Under the pieces are notes generated by a model. That model saw only the letters and a list, made by a program, of their open reading frames with translations. It was not told where the DNA came from and searched no databases. The position numbers were made by a program, and so were the translations under genes. From an uncultured Flavobacteriales bacterium (lineage in GTDB: Bacteria; Bacteroidota; Bacteroidia; Flavobacteriales_D; Sanyastnellaceae), in assembly GCA_938003665.1 (NCBI GenBank), contig CALKYI010000020.1, positions 1 to 16,751 of the forward strand: DNA of 16,751 nucleotides. Direction: 5' to 3'. Numbering within the stretch: position 1 is the first letter of the stretch; the number at the start of each line of letters is the position of its first letter. This document shows positions 13,958 through 16,751 of the stretch, piece by piece.

Positions 13958-15685
13958 AATAAAATCAGCCTAATCACCGGATTTTTGACGCTGTACACCG
14001 CGCCATCTTGGGCGCAGCCCGACGCACCCGATGGACTGAACTCGGAGGCCTTGCGCACCTGGCTGAAGGCAGAATGGTACGACCCTTACTTTGACGACCT
14101 GGGGTACAACGGCGCGCGGACCCAAATGTTTGGATACACGGATGAAGAAGGAGGACTCATCACCGGCATTTACACCGGCTTCCAACAACCATCCGCTTTT
14201 GTCACGTATCTCGATCCCATCAACACCGAGCACATCGTTCCTCAAAGCTTTTTCGGGAGCCTCTCTCCCATGAAATCCGATTTGTTTAACATCCGCCCTA
14301 CCCACGGCAGCGCCAATTCCGCCCGAGGCAACACCCCTTACGGATCGGTCGACAACGAAACCGCTCAATGGTACGGAATCGACGCCAACGGCAATTACAC
14401 CACCCAAGGCAACGTTCCTCCCAATCCAGAAGCCTGGTCCAAACGAAGCGGCAACGCATGGGAACCCCCAGCCGACCACAAAGGCGACATCGCGCGTAAG
14501 GTTTTTTACTTCTACACGATGTACCCGACCCAAGCTGGGGACATCGGCGATTTGGGCGATCCGGAACTGTTCTATGCCTGGCACTTGGAAGACCCTGTGG
14601 ACGCGTTTGAATCCACTCGAAACGCCCGCATTGAGGAAGTTCAAGGCAATTTCAATCCCTACATCAGCCACCCGGAATGGGTTGAAACCGCTTGGTTTTG
14701 GAGCGGAACCACGGTGCCCGGCTGCACCGATCCCGTTGCGTGCAATTACGATGCTGCCGCCAACGAGGACGACGGGTCTTGCACCTACCCTGAAGCCGGT
14801 CTAGATTGCTCAGGCGCCCCCCTGGAAAGCTGCACGTTGTTCTTTTCTGAATACGCGGAAGGCAGCTCCAACAACAAATACCTCGAAATCTTCAACCCCG
14901 GTTTGACCGAAGTCAGCTTGGAATCAATGGCCTTGGCGCATACCGTCAATGAGCCTGCAACTCCCGGAGCCTTTGAAACTTGGGTCGAACTGCCCGTCAA
15001 CGCCAGCATCGCACCAGGAGGCGTTTACCGGATTGTGCATTCATCCGCTGCACCTGCGCTGTTGAATGCCGCCGACTTTATTTACGGCAACTTGTCCAAC
15101 GGCGACGATGGCTTTGCCCTCGTTGAAGGGTCGCCCACAGATTTTGTCATCCTGGACATCATCGGCGACTGGAACGGAGATCCCGGCAGCGGTTGGGACG
15201 TCGCGGGCACCACCAATGGCACCCAGAATCACACCCTTGTCCGCAAATCGTATGTGCTCAGCGGAAACGCCGGTGACTGGGATCTTTCGGCCGGAACGAA
15301 CGCCGATGACAGCGAATGGATTGTCCTCGAAATCGACGACTGGTCCAATTTTGGCCAGCACACCGTGGACGGTCAGTGCGACACCAGCGGCGAAGGCGGA
15401 GGAGGCAATGATGCTGTGCTGGGCTGTACTTATTCCAATGCGTGCAATTACGACAACACCGCCACCGAAGACGATGGCTCCTGCGATTTTGTGGGATGCG
15501 AAATCTTCGGATGCACCTATCCTTCAGCATTGAATTTCAACAACTTAGCAACAATTGATGACAGCTCTTGTCTTTTTGCCAATGCGGAAAATTCATGCGC
15601 TACAGACATCAACGACGATGGCATTGTGACCGTTGCCGATCTGCTTTTACTCTTGACCGATTTCGGAGCGGCATGCCCTGATTGA
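13940..15685 (+). CDS. Secreted endonuclease I with lamin-tail domain, Cys-rich linkers and EF-hand/dockerin-like tail
   Basis: The 581-residue secreted nuclease begins with a signal peptide (LITGFLTLYTAPSWAQ). The endonuclease I domain (PF04231-type, residues about 30-252) shows NTEHIVPQSFF with catalytic Glu97/His98, SDLFNIRPTHGSANSARGNT, GDIARKVFYFYTMY and QGNFNPYISHPEWVE. This family cuts DNA non-specifically with a divalent metal, probably to scavenge nutrients or break down extracellular DNA. After a GCTDPVACNY-type linker (261-281), residues about 298-475 are a lamin-tail-type domain (FFSEYAEGSSNNKYLEIFNP). Two further linkers (495-515, 524-544) follow. The last 29 residues hold one EF-hand loop, DINDDGIVTVADLL. 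I see no canonical T9SS sorting tail, so the final route of export is uncertain. The ATG at 13940 lies in an AT-rich hairpin region. Confidence 0.93.
   Translation: MNLFSINKISLITGFLTLYTAPSWAQPDAPDGLNSEALRTWLKAEWYDPYFDDLGYNGARTQMFGYTDEEGGLITGIYTGFQQPSAFVTYLDPINTEHIVPQSFFGSLSPMKSDLFNIRPTHGSANSARGNTPYGSVDNETAQWYGIDANGNYTTQGNVPPNPEAWSKRSGNAWEPPADHKGDIARKVFYFYTMYPTQAGDIGDLGDPELFYAWHLEDPVDAFESTRNARIEEVQGNFNPYISHPEWVETAWFWSGTTVPGCTDPVACNYDAAANEDDGSCTYPEAGLDCSGAPLESCTLFFSEYAEGSSNNKYLEIFNPGLTEVSLESMALAHTVNEPATPGAFETWVELPVNASIAPGGVYRIVHSSAAPALLNAADFIYGNLSNGDDGFALVEGSPTDFVILDIIGDWNGDPGSGWDVAGTTNGTQNHTLVRKSYVLSGNAGDWDLSAGTNADDSEWIVLEIDDWSNFGQHTVDGQCDTSGEGGGGNDAVLGCTYSNACNYDNTATEDDGSCDFVGCEIFGCTYPSALNFNNLATIDDSSCLFANAENSCATDINDDGIVTVADLLLLLTDFGAACPD
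14720..14782 (+). repeat. Cys-rich linker repeat 1 (GCTDPVACNY...DDGSC)
   Basis: A 21-residue unit beginning GCTDPVACNYDAAANE and ending DDGSC, placed between the endonuclease and lamin-tail domains. The spaced Cys residues suggest a disulphide-stabilised spacer. Confidence 0.85.
15422..15484 (+). repeat. Cys-rich linker repeat 2 (GCTYSNACNY...DDGSC)
   Basis: A 21-residue copy of the same unit, GCTYSNACNYDNTATE then DDGSC. It follows the lamin-tail domain and a Gly-rich stretch (GEGGGGND). Confidence 0.85.
15509..15571 (+). repeat. Cys-rich linker repeat 3 (GCTYPSALNF...DDSSC)
   Basis: A third 21-residue copy, GCTYPSALNFNNLATI then DDSSC, with the second Cys of the pattern replaced by Leu (SALNF instead of SACNY). 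Confidence 0.85.
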
Positions 15686-15854
15686 GCGAAATTTATCAAG
15701 GATTTAGCACGGTTTCACGTAGATGCTTCTGCACAAATCGGAAGTCAAAATTTCGACCATTTGGCTCTTTTATTCCGGGGATAAATATTTTCCTTCGACG
15801 AATAGTATAATATAAGGCTCTAGTTCTTATATTAGAAGTCCCAAATTGTCTGAC
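15686..15854. other. 169-bp AT-rich intergenic region
   Basis: This is the longest gap between genes in the window. It holds no convincing ORF or RNA gene. The main structure is the 9-base inverted repeat at 15808-15834. Another 8-base inverted pair (CGAAATTT at 15687-15694, AAATTTCG at 15748-15755) is 53 bases apart and may be chance. I found no clear TAnnTTTG box. A promoter for the following gene is expected here. Confidence 0.6.
15808..15834. promoter_or_regulatory. 9-base perfect inverted repeat upstream of the last gene
   Basis: TAATATAAG and CTTATATTA flank a 9-base loop (GCTCTAGTT) and end 20 bases before the ATG at 15855. The palindrome could be a regulator-binding site or a 5' leader hairpin; the sequence alone does not decide. 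Confidence 0.4.
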
Positions 15855-16751
15855 ATGAGCCAAAATTGCCTAACCCGGTCCTTCTGGGCGGTTGCTGCGT
15901 TGTGCGCAGCCCTGCATACTACCCACGCCCAGGACTATTCAATGTCCATTGAAATCACCGGCGAACACTCAGGTATGGTTGGAGAAGTTGACCTCACAGG
16001 TCACACCACCTACCAGTTCTTTCTCAACCTCGCTGACCCTGCAGACCAAGTACTTACGGTATTTGGTAACAACGAAAACCCCACGGAAATCGTGGCACCA
16101 GCAGGTTACTTCAACAGTTTGTACGCATCCGGCCCCACCGCTGCCGGGATCTCGACGGAAGGTTTGGCTCTCTACCCGTCGTTGTCCTATGACAGCTACG
16201 TGACCATCGGATTGGAACATGAACCGGATTTGGGTGCCGGCGAATCGTTCATCATTGTCAACGAAGATTTGGAACAGCAGTGGGTATCGAACCTCTTCTT
16301 CCCCTCAGCCACGTCAGGCGAAAGCATCTACATGAACACTGAAACCGGAGGGTCTTGGTTCGCCATGCCCGGCGCGACCAATGCCATCGCCGGTGACGAC
16401 ATGCAGGTGCTCATTGCACAATTCACCAGCCAAGACTGCCTGAATGGGGTCTTGCACGCCCTCATCCTTCCCGCGGACGGCTCTCCCGCGTTTGTGTTGG
16501 GGCAGCAATTCAACTGCACGGAATGCGGACCGATTGGCTGCGGTGACGAAACGGCATGCAACTACAACCCCGATGCGCCGAGCTACCCGGGATCGGATGC
16601 AGAATGCACCTATGCCGAGGACGGGTACGATTGTGATGGCAACTGCTTATTAGACAGTGATTTAGACGGGGTTTGTGATCCGTTTGAAGTATCCGGTTGC
16701 ACCGACGCTACAGCGTTAAACTTCGACCCCAACGCTACAGACGACAATGGG
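15855..16751 (+). CDS. Large secreted protein with Cys-rich repeats, N-terminal part (open at right edge)
   Basis: The ATG at 15855 opens a frame with no stop to the last base, giving 299 visible residues. A signal peptide (TRSFWAVAALCAALHTTHAQ) is followed by a beta-rich domain at about residues 27-220, containing TTYQFFLNLADPADQVLTVF and GAGESFIIVNEDLEQQWVSN. It resembles N-terminal domains of large Flavobacteriales secreted proteins but has no function I can name. Cys-rich units follow: GCGDETACNYNPDAP from residue 228, then an Asp-rich thrombospondin-type-3-like Ca-binding stretch (GYDCDGNCLLDSDLDGVCDP), then GCTDATALNFDPNATDDNG at the edge. Proteins of this kind usually carry many such units and a C-terminal T9SS tail, so a long continuation is expected. 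The linker units match those of the preceding nuclease gene. Confidence 0.88.
   Translation, partial: MSQNCLTRSFWAVAALCAALHTTHAQDYSMSIEITGEHSGMVGEVDLTGHTTYQFFLNLADPADQVLTVFGNNENPTEIVAPAGYFNSLYASGPTAAGISTEGLALYPSLSYDSYVTIGLEHEPDLGAGESFIIVNEDLEQQWVSNLFFPSATSGESIYMNTETGGSWFAMPGATNAIAGDDMQVLIAQFTSQDCLNGVLHALILPADGSPAFVLGQQFNCTECGPIGCGDETACNYNPDAPSYPGSDAECTYAEDGYDCDGNCLLDSDLDGVCDPFEVSGCTDATALNFDPNATDDNG
16536..16607 (+). repeat. Cys-rich linker repeat (GCGDETACNY variant)
   Basis: A 24-residue variant, GCGDETACNYNPDAPSYPG then SDAEC, with a short insert replacing the usual DDGSC ending. It is homologous in pattern to the repeats of the endonuclease gene. Confidence 0.75.
16695..16751 (+). repeat. 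Cys-rich linker repeat (GCTDATALNF), cut by window end
   Basis: The unit GCTDATALNFDPNATDDNG runs to the last base; the expected final Ser-Cys lies outside the window. Like repeat 3 of the endonuclease it has ALNF in place of ACNY. Confidence 0.8.

Noticed and set aside
13970..14671. Long minus-strand open frame (233 codons) opposite the endonuclease
   Set aside because: The plus strand has a clear endonuclease I domain over the same bases; the opposite frame has no recognisable motifs.
15687..15755. Distant 8-base inverted pair CGAAATTT / AAATTTCG
   Set aside because: A 53-base separation in AT-rich sequence makes chance likely; not reported as a structure.
14720..16751. Repeats as a possible CRISPR or DNA-level repeat array
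   Set aside because: They are protein-level repeats in frame, with divergent DNA and no regular spacers.
1..16751. Defence, phage or mobile-element system
   Set aside because: No integrase, transposase, toxin-antitoxin pair, restriction enzyme or Cas gene was seen; the window looks like stable chromosome.

Overview
This window reads as ordinary, very compact chromosome from a member of the Bacteroidota, most likely a marine Flavobacteriales-type bacterium. The evidence is a Bacteroidota-style TamB divergent from tsaD, a type IX secretion (T9SS) sorting tail, modular secreted proteins joined by Cys-rich 'GCTDPxACNY...DDGSC' linkers, a LuxC-family acyl-CoA reductase divergent from a 2[4Fe-4S] ferredoxin, and a stand-alone Smr protein of the Bacteroidota DUF2027 type. 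Base composition looks moderately GC-rich by eye, with short AT-rich pockets near 13.9 kb and 15.8 kb. I saw no tRNA, rRNA, CRISPR array, insertion sequence, integrase or phage gene.

Layout. 1-656: the 3' end of a LytS/YehU-type sensor histidine kinase, overlapping tail-to-tail with tsaD (653-1666, minus), the tRNA t6A-modification enzyme. Divergent from tsaD is a tamB-like gene (1705-5679, plus), broken into two same-frame parts by an amber codon at 2989-2991. Next is a T9SS-sorted secreted protein (5716-6753). A minus-strand run follows, 9380 down to 6755: acyl-CoA reductase, lipoprotein, STAS-like protein. Divergent from it are a ferredoxin (9437-9784) and two exported proteins of unknown function (9821-10738, 10774-11673). 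A minus-strand Smr gene (11681-12289) faces away from a beta-lactamase-fold serine hydrolase (12309-13901). The right end holds two modular secreted proteins: an endonuclease I with a lamin-tail domain (13940-15685), and a large Cys-rich repeat protein that starts at 15855 and is still open at the right edge.

How the genes work together. The left half is housekeeping and envelope biology (tRNA modification, outer-membrane assembly or lipid transport, signalling). The centre is a small redox and lipid group of unknown physiological role. The right half is secreted hydrolytic and surface proteins. Most gene junctions are under 60 bp. Several starts have a Bacteroidota-like -7 box (TAnnTTTG or TAnnTTCG) very close to the ATG, which suggests short-leader or leaderless transcripts. 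I found no clear novel defence or mobile system. The best leads are the amber-interrupted tamB, the short-leader promoter pattern, the reductase/ferredoxin neighbourhood, and the modular architecture of the two secreted proteins at the right end.
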